Shown here: positions 44,703-53,604 of the stretch, in pieces
Numbering within the stretch: position 1 is the first letter of the stretch
Layout of the letters: the number at the start of each line of letters is the position of its first letter
Assembly: GCF_019802055.1 (NCBI RefSeq)
Contig: NZ_JAHVHW010000007.1
Location: 310,001 to 374,000 of the forward strand
DNA length: 64,000 bases
Source of the DNA: Ferrimonas balearica
GTDB lineage: Bacteria; Pseudomonadota; Gammaproteobacteria; Enterobacterales; Shewanellaceae
Reading direction: 5' to 3'
Notes under the pieces: generated by a model
Told to the model about the DNA's origin: nothing
The model's input: the letters and a program-made list of their open reading frames with translations, nothing else
Database searches by the model: none
Translations under genes and position numbers: made by a program

Positions 44703-46094
44703 ATGCAAAAGCCCAGCACGCCCACTCTTGGGGCTGCCGCCAATTTAGGTGGTACCAAGTGGGATACAAAGGCGATACTGGTTATCGCTGATATCCTGCT
44801 GTTTATCGCATTGATTCAGTTTTTGCCGTTTGATCCGCAAGTGAACAAAGGGCTTGCCCTGCTGGTCTTTACCGCCGTGCTGTGGTTGACCCAGGCGATC
44901 CACATCACCATCACCGCCATTCTGGTGCCGGTTCTGGCGATCTTCCTTGGCCTGACCGACACCGCCAAGGCGCTGTCCAACTTTGCTAACCCGATCATCT
45001 TTCTGTTCTTTGGTGGCTTTGCCATGGCGGCAGCGCTCCACGTACAGGGCATCGATAAGCGGTTGGCCTCCAAGGTTATCAACCTGTCCGGCGGCAAACT
45101 CGCTAACGCCTCTCTGATGCTGTTTGGTGTGACCGGCCTGCTCTCCATGTGGATCAGCAACACTGCCACCGCAGCAATGATGCTGCCGCTGGCACTGGGC
45201 ATGCTGAGCCAGCTTGATCCCAAGGAACACCGCCGAACCTACGTGTATGTGCTGCTGGGATGTGCGTACAGCGCCAACATCGGCGGTATCGGTACGCTGG
45301 TTGGTAGCCCGCCGAATGCCATCGCCGCCGCAGAAGTGGGGCTGGATTTTGCCGGGTGGATGGAGTTTGGCCTGGTGGCCATGGCGATCCTCTGGCCTCT
45401 GGTGATTCTGGCGATGCACATGCTGATTAAGCCGGATCTGTCCCACCGCTTTGAGTTCCATGCCGAACAGCCTGAGCTTTCCGGCAAGGCCAAGATGACG
45501 CTTCTGGTATTCCTGGTCACCGTTGCGTGCTGGATCTTCTCCAAACCGCTCTCTGCCGCACTGGGTGGCATCGCCAAATTTGACACCTTTGTTGCCCTCT
45601 CCGCAGTGGTGGCACTGGGCGCACTGCGGCTGGTCAAGTGGAGCCAGATTGAACGTCAGACCGACTGGGGCGTGCTGTTGCTGTTCGGTGGCGGCCTGAC
45701 CCTCTCCGGCGTGCTGAAAACCACCGGAACCAGCGTATTCCTGGCCAACCAGATCTTCGACATCTTTGGCAGCACTCATATGGCGCTGCTTACCCTGGTG
45801 ATCATTCTGTTCGTGGTGATGCTGACCGAGTTCGCCAGCAACACCGCCAGTGCCGCACTGCTGGTGCCGGTGTTTGCCTCCATCGCCGAAGTGCTGGGCG
45901 TTTCGCCGGTGATTCTGGCGGTACTGATTGGTATCTCCGCATCCTGTGCCTTTATGCTGCCGGTGGCGACGCCGCCGAACGCCATCATGTACGGTTCTGG
46001 CCACATCAAGCAGAGCGACATGATGCGCACCGGTGTGGTGGTGAACCTGATCTGCGTGGTTGTCCTGTTTGCCCTGAGCCAGTGGCTTTGGTAA
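44703..46094 (+). CDS. SLC13/DASS-family sodium:dicarboxylate symporter
   Basis: A 463-residue inner-membrane transporter with about 11 helices. Both SNT sodium-site motifs are present (SNTATAAMMLP and SNTASAALLVP) and TPPNA follows the second, the layout of dicarboxylate/succinate/malate carriers such as VcINDY. The ATG at 44703 is 4 bases after AAGGA. A terminator follows. It is distinct from the SLC13 protein at the window start, which lacks this close DASS pattern. Exact dicarboxylate is not known. Confidence 0.92.
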   Translation: MQKPSTPTLGAAANLGGTKWDTKAILVIADILLFIALIQFLPFDPQVNKGLALLVFTAVLWLTQAIHITITAILVPVLAIFLGLTDTAKALSNFANPIIFLFFGGFAMAAALHVQGIDKRLASKVINLSGGKLANASLMLFGVTGLLSMWISNTATAAMMLPLALGMLSQLDPKEHRRTYVYVLLGCAYSANIGGIGTLVGSPPNAIAAAEVGLDFAGWMEFGLVAMAILWPLVILAMHMLIKPDLSHRFEFHAEQPELSGKAKMTLLVFLVTVACWIFSKPLSAALGGIAKFDTFVALSAVVALGALRLVKWSQIERQTDWGVLLLFGGGLTLSGVLKTTGTSVFLANQIFDIFGSTHMALLTLVIILFVVMLTEFASNTASAALLVPVFASIAEVLGVSPVILAVLIGISASCAFMLPVATPPNAIMYGSGHIKQSDMMRTGVVVNLICVVVLFALSQWLW

Positions 46095-46123
46095 TCGGAC
46101 ACAAAGTGTGCGAATGATCGCTT

Positions 46124-46147
46124 AAGGCCGCCTTTATGGCGGCCTTC
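46124..46147 (+). terminator. Terminator of the DASS transporter gene
   Basis: AAGGCCGCC/GGCGGCCTT stem with TTTAT loop, 30 bases after the stop; the T run is weak. Confidence 0.8.
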
Positions 46148-46149
46148 CC

Positions 46150-46178
46150 TTGCATGCTCCCTAACGTATGGGGATAAT
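46150..46178 (+). promoter_or_regulatory. Sigma-70 promoter of ffs
   Basis: TTGCAT, 17 bases, GATAAT, followed by a GC-rich discriminator (GCCCCTGCG) typical of stable-RNA promoters. It precedes the RNA by about 30 bases. Confidence 0.72.
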
Positions 46179-46206
46179 GCCCCTGCGTTTTCGGACGCAC
46201 CTGTCT

Positions 46207-46313
46207 ATGGTGCCCCGGTCCTCTCGCAATGCTAAATCGTCGATCTGGTCAGGCCCGGAAGGGAGCAGCCAAGGTGGTGGACGCATGTGCCGGGATGCGG
46301 CTGGGGTGCCACC
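46207..46313 (+). ncRNA. ffs: 4.5S signal recognition particle RNA
   Basis: About 105 bases. The universally conserved SRP core GGTCAGGCCCGGAAGGGAGC, with its GGAA tetraloop region and asymmetric loop, is at 46247-46266, and CAGCCAAGG follows. TGGTGCCCCGG at the 5' end pairs with CTGGGGTGCCA at the 3' end, closing the long hairpin. This RNA binds Ffh and targets nascent membrane proteins. A strong promoter lies just upstream. End points are good to a few bases. Confidence 0.95.
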
Positions 46314-46464
46314 CAACTCCCCATGTAACTCTGTCGTTTTACCCATAAGTCTGCATAGACGACTTTTTGGTGTAGTAATCCTACATTGAAGGCGTCAGCA
46401 GATGTATCGACGCAATCTCGGCCATTCTCGGGTCAAACATCTCTTTCGCTTCGTCAGTTCCTAA

Positions 46465-47001
46465 ATGAACCACGTGTTGACGGTTGAATCGTCACTCGAG
46501 TTCGATGCACCGGGCATACCGGCTCAATACACCCGCTATCGCTTGGCTAGTAGCGATCCCGATGCACCTGCCCACGCCCTCTATTCACAGCAGACCTGGC
46601 AGGCCGGGATACCCAGCACCAAAGCCTTCTTTGATGTATTAGGACGTCCCTTGCGCAGCGTCACCGTCGGGTTCGATGGTACACCCATCTACCAGGATAA
46701 GGCCTACAACGCCCGAGGCTTGGTGATCTCAGAGTCTGAGCCTTACTATCCCGGAGAAGATAACGGGGCGATGCAATGGGCAGGGTTTGATGCTCTGGGT
46801 CGACCGGCCAGCCGAACCACCCCCTGGGGGCTGACTTCTGAGTACAGCTACCAAGGACTGACAACGGAGATCCAGGTGGGCGGACTGACCATGAGCCGTA
46901 CCTACTCATCACAGGGTTGGTTGCTGTCAACCGAAGATGCGGAAGATGGAAGCAATCGCTTCGCCTATACCGCGGTGGGTTGGCCCTTGGTGATAAACTA
47001 A
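46465..47001 (+). pseudogene. Fragment of a YD-repeat (Rhs/Tc-type) protein gene
   Basis: An isolated 178-codon frame with YD-repeat units such as DVLGRPLRSVTV, YNARGLVI, GFDALGRPASR and SYQGLTTEI. Intact YD-repeat proteins (Rhs, TcB/TcC) exceed 1,000 residues. The frame begins directly after an in-frame stop, has no ribosome site, and ends at the border of the transposase unit. It is therefore read as a remnant left by deletion or insertion. Confidence 0.7.
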
Positions 47002-48280
47002 TAAGACACCCATGATTTAGTTGGTTTTAGGAAATTTAACAGCGGCTAATTGCTATGGCTCTTAGGCTTACTGCACAGGGGTCGTGCTTGAGGACAGGGA
47101 GATGCCTAAGGCCAGAAGCCAGCAGGTCAGTTTGCAGGACACATGCTACTACCACTGCGTCAGTCGCTGCGTCAGGCGTAGCTTTCTATGTGGGCAAGAC
47201 CCCTACAGTGGCAAGAGTTACGAGCATCGTCGCCAGTGGGTTGAAGACCGCTTGCTGCAACTGGCAGAGGTGTTTGCCATCAGCGTGTGCGCCTTTGCGG
47301 TAATGAGTAATCACACTCATGTGGTGCTGTGTATTGAGCCAGAGCAAGTTGAAGAGTGGGATACCACAGAAGTAATTCAACGCTGGCACCGACTGTATGG
47401 TGGCACAGCGCTGACGCAGCGGTATTGTCAGGAAGAGGAACGCCAACAGATGGCGGAAGCCGAGTTGAATGTCGTCGAGGACCTGGCAGAGCAATATCTC
47501 GAACGCTTGATGGACATCAGTTGGTTTATGCGGGCGTTAAACGAGCCGATAGCTCGCATGGCAAATCGTGAAGATGGCTGCACGGGGCGTTTCTGGGAAG
47601 GGAGATTCAAATCTCAGGCGTTATTGGATGAACAAGCGTTACTCAGTTGCATGGCCTATGTGGACCTCAACCCAATCCGCGCCAATATCGCCAAGACTCC
47701 GGAAGGCTCACACCACACCAGCATACGGATGCGGATACAGGCGGCACTCAAAGGTGAGCAACCTGTAGAGCTGAAGCGCTTTAGTACCCAGTCACAACCC
47801 ACAGCGAACGCCCTGCCTTGCCATTTAAACGACTACCTGGAGCTTATCGAGTTTACCGGCCGGGCACAGCGCCTCGACAAACCTGGTCATATCGCAGACT
47901 CTGCGCCTGAACTCCTTACCCGACTCGGTATTATCCTCCCCAATTGGATAACGCTCACTCAAGGCTTTGAGTACCAGTTTGGCTGCCGGGCGGGTACGTT
48001 GACCAGCCTGCAGCACTGTCACGGCAGTCAGGACGCCGTTCGAATTCGAGGCTCGACCAACGCCCGCCGTCTATTCGCCGCCTAACAGCAACGACCCACA
48101 CCAATAAGAGCAATACAGCATGCCCATGCAGGCTTAGCGCTGTCTTTTCGAAGGAAAATGTGAAAGGTTGGTCCCTAAATCAGGACACCACCTCGATAAC
48201 CGGCCCCCGCAACTAACCAACTGAAGATAGAGCGCTGGCTTAAGCCACTTGAATCTTGGGCAGTTCATAAAGTGGGTGTC
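47002..48280. mobile_element. Transposase unit with short inverted ends
   Basis: GACACCCA at 47005-47012 and TGGGTGTC at 48273-48280 are perfect 8-bp inverted repeats outside the Y1 transposase gene. The left end abuts the YD-repeat fragment. A second TGGGTGTC-like AGGTGTC lies a few bases right of the right end. Ends and mobility are inferred. Confidence 0.45.
47102..48085 (+). CDS. Y1/HUH transposase, REP-associated (RAYT) type
   Basis: A 327-residue protein. It begins with the REP-associated transposase pattern TCYYHCVSRCVRR, carries the HUH metal motif as SNHTHVV (about residue 72) and a tyrosine in SCMAYVDLNPIRA that fits the catalytic Y1. These enzymes nick single-stranded DNA at hairpins. 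It is longer than the compact E. coli RAYT (165 residues). AGGA lies 6 bases before the ATG. Its own flanks lack the GTAG hairpins that occur elsewhere in the window, so a link to them is uncertain. Confidence 0.85.
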   Translation: MPKARSQQVSLQDTCYYHCVSRCVRRSFLCGQDPYSGKSYEHRRQWVEDRLLQLAEVFAISVCAFAVMSNHTHVVLCIEPEQVEEWDTTEVIQRWHRLYGGTALTQRYCQEEERQQMAEAELNVVEDLAEQYLERLMDISWFMRALNEPIARMANREDGCTGRFWEGRFKSQALLDEQALLSCMAYVDLNPIRANIAKTPEGSHHTSIRMRIQAALKGEQPVELKRFSTQSQPTANALPCHLNDYLELIEFTGRAQRLDKPGHIADSAPELLTRLGIILPNWITLTQGFEYQFGCRAGTLTSLQHCHGSQDAVRIRGSTNARRLFAA

Positions 48281-48548
48281 CATTTAAACTAGGTGTCTAT
48301 TTAAACTTTTCGGGATGGTGTTCAATCTGGGCGGTGTGGAGAAATGTGGTCCGTGTGCCCGTTGTGGATGAAAGCTTGAGGCGACAAACCGGTCTGAACG
48401 GGTGTCCGATTCATTAATTGACCACGATAACGATCCAAAGCCGCAAACGAGTGCGGCTTGGACTTACGGATTGATGTCAATCTGGATTCTGCGTGCTGCA
48501 GTTCGAGCTTCGAATCAACACCGTCGACAAGTTTCAAACCAGGCCAAC
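48086..48548. other. Intergenic region after the transposase
   Basis: About 460 bases with no convincing gene. It includes the right end of the mobile unit (to about 48305) and a hairpin at 48438-48459. Confidence 0.5.
48438..48459. terminator. Hairpin downstream of the first LysR gene
   Basis: AAGCCGCA/TGCGGCTT perfect 8-bp stem with 6-base loop. On the minus strand it follows the LysR gene by about 90 bases and is trailed by a short T-rich stretch. Confidence 0.55.
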
Positions 48549-49496
48549 TCATCCAAAGGTATCATGGATGACTCTGTTCAAGCCGGGTGCCTGGCGGCGC
48601 TCGGGTGCTTGCACCACCTCATAAAGGGTGGATTTGAGCCACATTACCAGAGGATGTTCTGCTTGCTCGGCGGGATTGGCGCACACAACATCCAGTATGG
48701 GAAGTGGTTCATCAGCCAGATCGAGGCTAAGGGGCGATAGGCCCTCGGGCCTGTTGCCGATCAGTTTTGCGGAACTGGCCAGCAACAGTGGCTGGGTCGT
48801 GGCCACCTGCATTGCCAGGGTGATGCTGTCCGTCTTCATTCGAATTCGTGGGCTGAAACCCGACCAGAAGAAAGGGGTTTCTGGCCCTTGCCAGGGGGAG
48901 GAGAGAGCGACAAATTCAGATCTCTCCAACTGCTCGATACCAACGGGCTGTTGCTCATGCAGGTAATGCGAACGGTTTGCCAATACCACCAGTTCATCCT
49001 GAAACAGGCGCGTTTGGGCGATTACTGCCGGTAGATCCGGCTGGTAGTAGTGCACGCCCATCACCACTCTGCCATCAAGCAGATTGTCGATGGCTTGTCC
49101 GTCCCACTCTTTCAGTTCCCAGGTCACTTTAGGAGCGCGGGAGGAGAGGGTTTCAAGCAGTGGCTCACCAAAGGCGAGGCCTATTTGACTGTTCATATAC
49201 AGGCAAAGGCTGCCGTTCAGGTTAGCCGGTTTGAACTCTTCTTGGCTGGCCAAGATGTATTGAAATCGATCGATGAGTGCCGGCAATTCCGTCGCCAAAG
49301 TCAGCATAACGGGCGTTGGCATCAACGTGTTCGCCTGACGCACAAACAGAGGATCGTCCATGGTATTTCGGCACTTAGCTAATATTCGAGCGACGGCTGA
49401 CTGCGACAAACTCAACTGTGTGGCGGTGTTGTAGGTATTTCGTGTCTGAAAGAGGCTGAGCAGCACCTTCATGGCACGCAGATCCAAGTTTTGCAT
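48549..49496 (-). CDS. LysR-family transcriptional regulator A
   Basis: A 315-residue regulator. The winged HTH opens LDLRAMKVLLSLFQTRNTY and includes LSQSAVARILAKC; the sensor domain follows. It is a close paralog of the regulator at 50904 (the HTH regions differ at only a few positions). The ATG at 49496 is set by the HTH; a longer reading adds 14 residues with no match. It lies 120 bases after a barrel-protein gene transcribed the same way, separated by a terminator. Confidence 0.9.
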   Translation of the reverse strand: MQNLDLRAMKVLLSLFQTRNTYNTATQLSLSQSAVARILAKCRNTMDDPLFVRQANTLMPTPVMLTLATELPALIDRFQYILASQEEFKPANLNGSLCLYMNSQIGLAFGEPLLETLSSRAPKVTWELKEWDGQAIDNLLDGRVVMGVHYYQPDLPAVIAQTRLFQDELVVLANRSHYLHEQQPVGIEQLERSEFVALSSPWQGPETPFFWSGFSPRIRMKTDSITLAMQVATTQPLLLASSAKLIGNRPEGLSPLSLDLADEPLPILDVVCANPAEQAEHPLVMWLKSTLYEVVQAPERRQAPGLNRVIHDTFG

Positions 49497-49572
49497 GTTT
49501 CTTAATCCTGTCGGTTTATCACCCCTGCCGTTGACCAAAGGCTACGAAGTGCCCTTCGACCTGGGCAGGATG

Positions 49573-49600
49573 AGAAAATGGCCAGCGTTTGCTGGCCATT
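49573..49600 (-). terminator. Rho-independent terminator between the barrel gene and LysR A
   Basis: AATGGCCAGC/GCTGGCCATT perfect 10-bp stem with 4-base loop and T run on the minus strand, 17 bases after the barrel gene stop. Confidence 0.9.
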
Positions 49601-49616
49601 GATGGGGGTCAGGTGA

Positions 49617-50462
49617 TCAGAAGCGCCAGTCGAAGCCAACGGAGATCTTGGTGTCTTCACTGCGCACGTGGCCCATATTGCCTTGCAGGTCACTGACGTT
49701 ATCCACCTTCAGGTTGGTGTACTTGGCTTCAAGGTAGATGTTGAACACCGCATCGCCGATCTGGGTGCGAGTCCCCTGCAACAGCACCAAGTCGACCATG
49801 GACAGATCCGCGCCGCCGTAGCTGGAGCCACCAAAGGCCTGAAACACGGTGTAGTGGGTATCATTCCACGGATGCAGACCGTACAAGTTAACGGATGCCA
49901 TGTGTGCATAGTCTCCCCCCAGCATCTGCTTAACGGTACCGCCATTGATGGACATCTCGTTATGGCCGGTTCCGGTGGCGTAATCGCCCATCTGACCATG
50001 GACCTGGTTATTGATGATGCCTGAAATCTTGTTGGTATCGATGTCTACGTAGGAATAGTTCACCGAGGGGAAGAACAGGGTAGTCCCATTGGTGGCCGTC
50101 AGTGGCAACATGTAACCCGCGGTGTAGAAGTCCATTACCTCAGTCAGGTTCACATCGGCATAAACACCACCAAAGCGCTCGTCAAAGTTTGCCAGGCGGA
50201 AGCGGAAGTCCTCGGACTGGGTAAAATACTCGGCGATTAAGATGGTTTGAGTGTCGTATTCACCGTTGCCGTAGAGGTTGTTAAAACCGCCACCGGCCAC
50301 CACTTTGATTTCACCGCGGTGGTCAGTTGCAATACCACCACGCCAGGCGGTGTTACGGGGATCCGCATCGTGTACCTCTTCGGCTACGACTGCGGAAGAA
50401 ACGCCGACAAACAGAGTGGAAGCGATACCCAGAGCAGCAAGTACATTGGACTTTTTCATCAT
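49617..50462 (-). CDS. Predicted outer-membrane barrel protein of unknown family
   Basis: A 281-residue exported protein with signal peptide (about 27 residues, ending VVAE) and alternating strands (IKVVAGGGFNN, FRFRLANF, VNLYGLHPW, FNIYLEAKYT) ending SVGFDWRF, typical of a 10-14-stranded barrel. No named family is recognised; the central sequence is Asn/Gly-rich. It stands between two paralogous LysR genes. A perfect 7-7-7 dyad, CCAAGTC-N7-GACTTGG, lies about 93 bases upstream of its start. Confidence 0.65.
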   Translation of the reverse strand: MMKKSNVLAALGIASTLFVGVSSAVVAEEVHDADPRNTAWRGGIATDHRGEIKVVAGGGFNNLYGNGEYDTQTILIAEYFTQSEDFRFRLANFDERFGGVYADVNLTEVMDFYTAGYMLPLTATNGTTLFFPSVNYSYVDIDTNKISGIINNQVHGQMGDYATGTGHNEMSINGGTVKQMLGGDYAHMASVNLYGLHPWNDTHYTVFQAFGGSSYGGADLSMVDLVLLQGTRTQIGDAVFNIYLEAKYTNLKVDNVSDLQGNMGHVRSEDTKISVGFDWRF

Positions 50463-50903
50463 TTCACCTTTAAAAAGTTAGGGAGTCATCTCCTGAATTC
50501 GGGAGCATTATTGACTCGAAAGGCGACTTGAGAAATGGACTGTATCGACTAGCTCCAAGTCTATATTCGACTTGGTTGCCGATGGATCAATCGATACCGC
50601 TACGAGGCGGATTTAGAAGCGATTTCTTGGTGCAAGCGGCGAAACCATCAGCGGTGCGGCCAATAGAAAAGAAAGGGAGATGTTGCGCCAAGCCGCTGTT
50701 GGTATTGAACAGCGTGGCAACCAGAGCGATAAGGCGTACGCCGAAGCTTCAACAGCAGAGCCTGGCGAAGCGCTGTGATTGCCCGATATTGGGGAGCCGC
50801 CCCGGACAATGCTTTACAGCACCAGACAGGAGGCAGGCATCAGACTCGGGTGGACAGCCCAGCAGCCCATGGCATGGTGACATGGCCGGTCAGACGGCTC
50901 AGC
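50463..50903. other. Upstream region of the barrel gene
   Basis: About 440 bases without a convincing gene. It contains the dyad at 50555-50575 and a further CGACTTG at 50523-50530. Confidence 0.5.
50555..50575. promoter_or_regulatory. Inverted repeat, probable LysR-type operator
   Basis: CCAAGTC-TATATTC-GACTTGG: perfect 7-bp arms with a 7-base spacer, the size of a LysR-family binding site. Related half-sites precede the DUF1254 gene at 54704 and 54748. Confidence 0.6.
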
Positions 50904-51833
50904 TCATTTGAAATTAATTTTGAAAGCGTCAGAGGCGGTTTCAGCGATCGCTTTTTTAAACCAACGGATCAGCGGTTTGTCGCGATTTTTACGGGCATAA
51001 GACAGCACCACTCTCGAATCCGGAGCGGATTTTGGGTCAATAGTGAAGTTGATTGGCTTTAGGTGCGTGTGGGGGTAGCGTGCGACGTGTACCGAAGTGA
51101 GCAGGAGTAAGCCGTCGTTCTCTGCGACCTGAATACCCAGCATAATGCTGTCTGTCTGAAGCTGAATTCTGGCCTTTACACCAAGCTCTTGAAGCATTGC
51201 ATCGGTGTAGAGGTTTCTTTCGTCGATATAGGGTATGGCTAAGGAGACAAATTCGTACTGTTGCAGGTCGTCAATGCTGACCTGCTCCAAATCATGCAGT
51301 GGATGATCTTCGTGGGCCAGAATGCACAACTCGTCATCAGTCAGTGTTTCCTGAATGATCGAATTTGGCAGCGCAGGGCTGAAGTAATTGACCCCAATAA
51401 CCGCTCTGTCATCCAGCATTTGCTCTACGGAGGTGTGATCCCAGCCTTTGATATACCAAGAAGCATTGGGCGCTTCACGGGACAGGATCTTGAACAGTCG
51501 CTCACCATAGATCAGCTGGGTTTGCCGATTTAGGTATATCTGGTAGTGGCCTGAGAGTTTCTTTGGATCAAACTCGCTGCGGGTCGCGACAACTTCTTCA
51601 ATGCCATTGAGCAACTCCGGCAACATCTCCACCAGGGCGTCGGTAAATGCCGTGGGGCTAAGCTGGTTGCCGGTACGAATGAACAGCGGCTCATTAAAGG
51701 ACTGACGGCATTTCGCCAGGATGCGGGCAACGGCGGATTGCGACAAATCCAACTGCTCGGCGGTGACATAGGTGTTGCGAGTCTTGTAGAGGTTCAGCAA
51801 CACCTTAATTGAGCGAAAGTCTAAATTGTCCAT
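50904..51833 (-). CDS. LysR-family transcriptional regulator B
   Basis: A 309-residue LysR protein with HTH LDFRSIKVLLNLYKTRNTY ... LSQSAVARILAKC and a C-terminal sensor domain. It is paralogous to regulator A. The ATG at 51833 is chosen because the HTH begins directly after it; a frame extending to 51983 adds 50 residues of no family match. Downstream on the same strand is the barrel gene with a palindromic operator; upstream are YiaV- and YiaW-like genes. A role controlling one or both neighbours is likely but inferred. Confidence 0.91.
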   Translation of the reverse strand: MDNLDFRSIKVLLNLYKTRNTYVTAEQLDLSQSAVARILAKCRQSFNEPLFIRTGNQLSPTAFTDALVEMLPELLNGIEEVVATRSEFDPKKLSGHYQIYLNRQTQLIYGERLFKILSREAPNASWYIKGWDHTSVEQMLDDRAVIGVNYFSPALPNSIIQETLTDDELCILAHEDHPLHDLEQVSIDDLQQYEFVSLAIPYIDERNLYTDAMLQELGVKARIQLQTDSIMLGIQVAENDGLLLLTSVHVARYPHTHLKPINFTIDPKSAPDSRVVLSYARKNRDKPLIRWFKKAIAETASDAFKINFK

Positions 51834-52056
51834 CCGGTTCTGGCTCTCCTGGGGCTTGAGGCCGACCTTGGGGGGGCGACCTCGTAGGGGCCAGAATAGC
51901 AAACATTCCATAACCGGGTAAGCGTGTGCAACCTGCGGCCCATTCATCGTCTTGAACCCGCTTAGCTGCCCGGAACACCCCAACCCGGTATCAGTGCCAG
52001 GGGGGCATTCAGTTGCGCCTCAACTGTGTTCACAGGTAAGGCCCAAGAGGTGCTGC

Positions 52057-53088
52057 TTACAGCGCCCCGAGGTAACTTTTGATGCTTTGAAGCCGCACCG
52101 TTGCACCACCAATGATGTCAATAAAGCCCAGAATACTGTGGGGCTTGTCAGCGCTGATCCAGCCGCCACCGGTCGCACCGATCGGCATGTCGTAGCCCTC
52201 CGGCGCTTCAAACTCCAGAATGACGGTTCGACCCACCGCCAACGAACCCAGAGCGATGTGATTCCGGACTGCTTGCTCCTGAGGTAGCAGGCTGCCTTGA
52301 GACTCACCCGTGGCCTTAACAATGCTATGCACACGGGCGCGGAACACTTCACCGGGGTAAGCGTCGACGTAAAACTCCGCAAATTGGCCGGGCCTGAGGT
52401 TGCGGTAAGCCTGATCCGGAACGCGCATCTCCACGAACTTTCGCGAGGTATCCCAAAGGTGCAACGCACCAATACGTGAGCCCTCGGCGATATACACGTG
52501 GGTTATCATCCCGTCGTGCGGGGCGCGAATGGTCAGTTGTTCCAGTTCAAAGCGGGCGACGCTAAGCTCGGCATCAGCGTGTGCGACCTGGGTCTCTGCC
52601 CCGGCCAGTTCGGCGATGGCTATGGCGAATTGCTCGCGAGCGTCGCGCAGCTCCCCTCGACTGACGTGATGCTCCATCGACAACAGTTCGGATAACCGGC
52701 GCTGTGCCTGATCTCTGGACACAGTGCGTGCCTCAACGGAGGCCTTGGCGGCCGCCAGTTTGGCCTCGGCGGTGGCCACCCGTCCCTGTGACGCGGTGTC
52801 ATCGAGGGTATAAAGGATCTCGCCCTTTTTAACCTCCTGGTTGTGGCCCACATGGATCTTTTGGATCTGATGTCCGATGGCCGGCGACAGCACCGAGTGG
52901 GGGGCCTTGATCTGGGTAGAGTCCGTCAGATCGGACGGTGACCAGAGTCGGTGACCAAAAAACAGTGCCGCTGTCAGCAATACGCCGCCCAGAGTGGCAA
53001 TGAAATAGTTGCGGGGCCGTCGTGCCACAATGCCAAATTTGAACATCAGCCAGCACAATAGAATGTAGGGGATCAGCAGCTCTTTCAT
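52057..53088 (-). CDS. HlyD-family membrane fusion protein (YiaV-like)
   Basis: A 343-residue periplasmic adaptor anchored by N-terminal hydrophobic segments (residues 3-20 and 30-48). It has the barrel-sandwich opening IKAPHSVLSPAIGHQIQKIHV, a coiled-coil stretch (about residues 105-180: RVATAEAKLAAAKASVEA) and LTIRAPHDGMI closing the hairpin. Such proteins bridge inner-membrane pumps to outer-membrane channels. It starts 2 bases from the DUF3302 gene, as YiaV follows YiaW in E. coli. No transporter or TolC partner is next to it. GAGG lies 7 bases before the ATG. Confidence 0.88.
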   Translation of the reverse strand: MKELLIPYILLCWLMFKFGIVARRPRNYFIATLGGVLLTAALFFGHRLWSPSDLTDSTQIKAPHSVLSPAIGHQIQKIHVGHNQEVKKGEILYTLDDTASQGRVATAEAKLAAAKASVEARTVSRDQAQRRLSELLSMEHHVSRGELRDAREQFAIAIAELAGAETQVAHADAELSVARFELEQLTIRAPHDGMITHVYIAEGSRIGALHLWDTSRKFVEMRVPDQAYRNLRPGQFAEFYVDAYPGEVFRARVHSIVKATGESQGSLLPQEQAVRNHIALGSLAVGRTVILEFEAPEGYDMPIGATGGGWISADKPHSILGFIDIIGGATVRLQSIKSYLGAL

Positions 53089-53090
53089 TT

Positions 53091-53435
53091 TTATGCCTCC
53101 TCTTGGGGCTGGGGGATTTCGGCTTGTTGAGGCAGGCCTAACCAATGACGCACCGCCGTCCAGTCGGTGACCAGACAGAGCACAGCGGCGATCCACAGGG
53201 GCTTGTAAAACAAACCAAAGATGCACATCCAGAACACCAGTTTGGCCTGGCTGATGCCGCGCTCTTTGGCGATCATCTTGGGCAGGCTGTGCAGTTTCCA
53301 AAGCTTGGCTGCAACGTAGCCAAGGATGCCGACACTGACGGCGATCAGAACCCACATGAACTCGTTGGCATCCAAAATAGGCAGGACAGCCGGTACCTGA
53401 TCCCAGCCCAGGTCGATGTCACTATGAACTTTCAC
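53091..53435 (-). CDS. DUF3302 inner-membrane protein (YiaW-like)
   Basis: A 114-residue protein with two membrane helices (about residues 27-43 and 68-88), carrying FMWVLIAVSVGILGYVAAKLW and LVFWMCIFGLFYKPLWIAAVL, read in pieces, characteristic of DUF3302. The start is a GTG at 53435 with GGAG 7 bases upstream. It is followed 2 bases later by the HlyD-family gene. YiaW and YiaV are paired in E. coli, though their function is poorly defined; an efflux or envelope-stress role is inferred. Confidence 0.85.
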   Translation of the reverse strand: MKVHSDIDLGWDQVPAVLPILDANEFMWVLIAVSVGILGYVAAKLWKLHSLPKMIAKERGISQAKLVFWMCIFGLFYKPLWIAAVLCLVTDWTAVRHWLGLPQQAEIPQPQEEA

Positions 53436-53604
53436 AATGTTTCTCCAAGTGTTTCATCGTCCGTCCTGGCCGGGCGGACTCAATTAGGTTATTGGCGTAT
53501 TTGCGGTCGCAATAGAGTGGCGAGCGATGGTCAGGCCGCCAGGGATAAAGGGTGAAAGAAGCGGGAGGAGTGCTCCCCCCCGCTTGTGGCTGCCACCTTT
53601 ACCT

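Noticed and set aside
48322-48552. A 76-codon minus-strand frame after the transposase
   Set aside because: It contains the terminator-like hairpin and resembles no protein; it is read as intergenic sequence.
50528-50911. A 127-codon frame upstream of the barrel gene
   Set aside because: It overlaps the operator region and the end of the LysR gene, lacks a ribosome site and has no recognisable domain.
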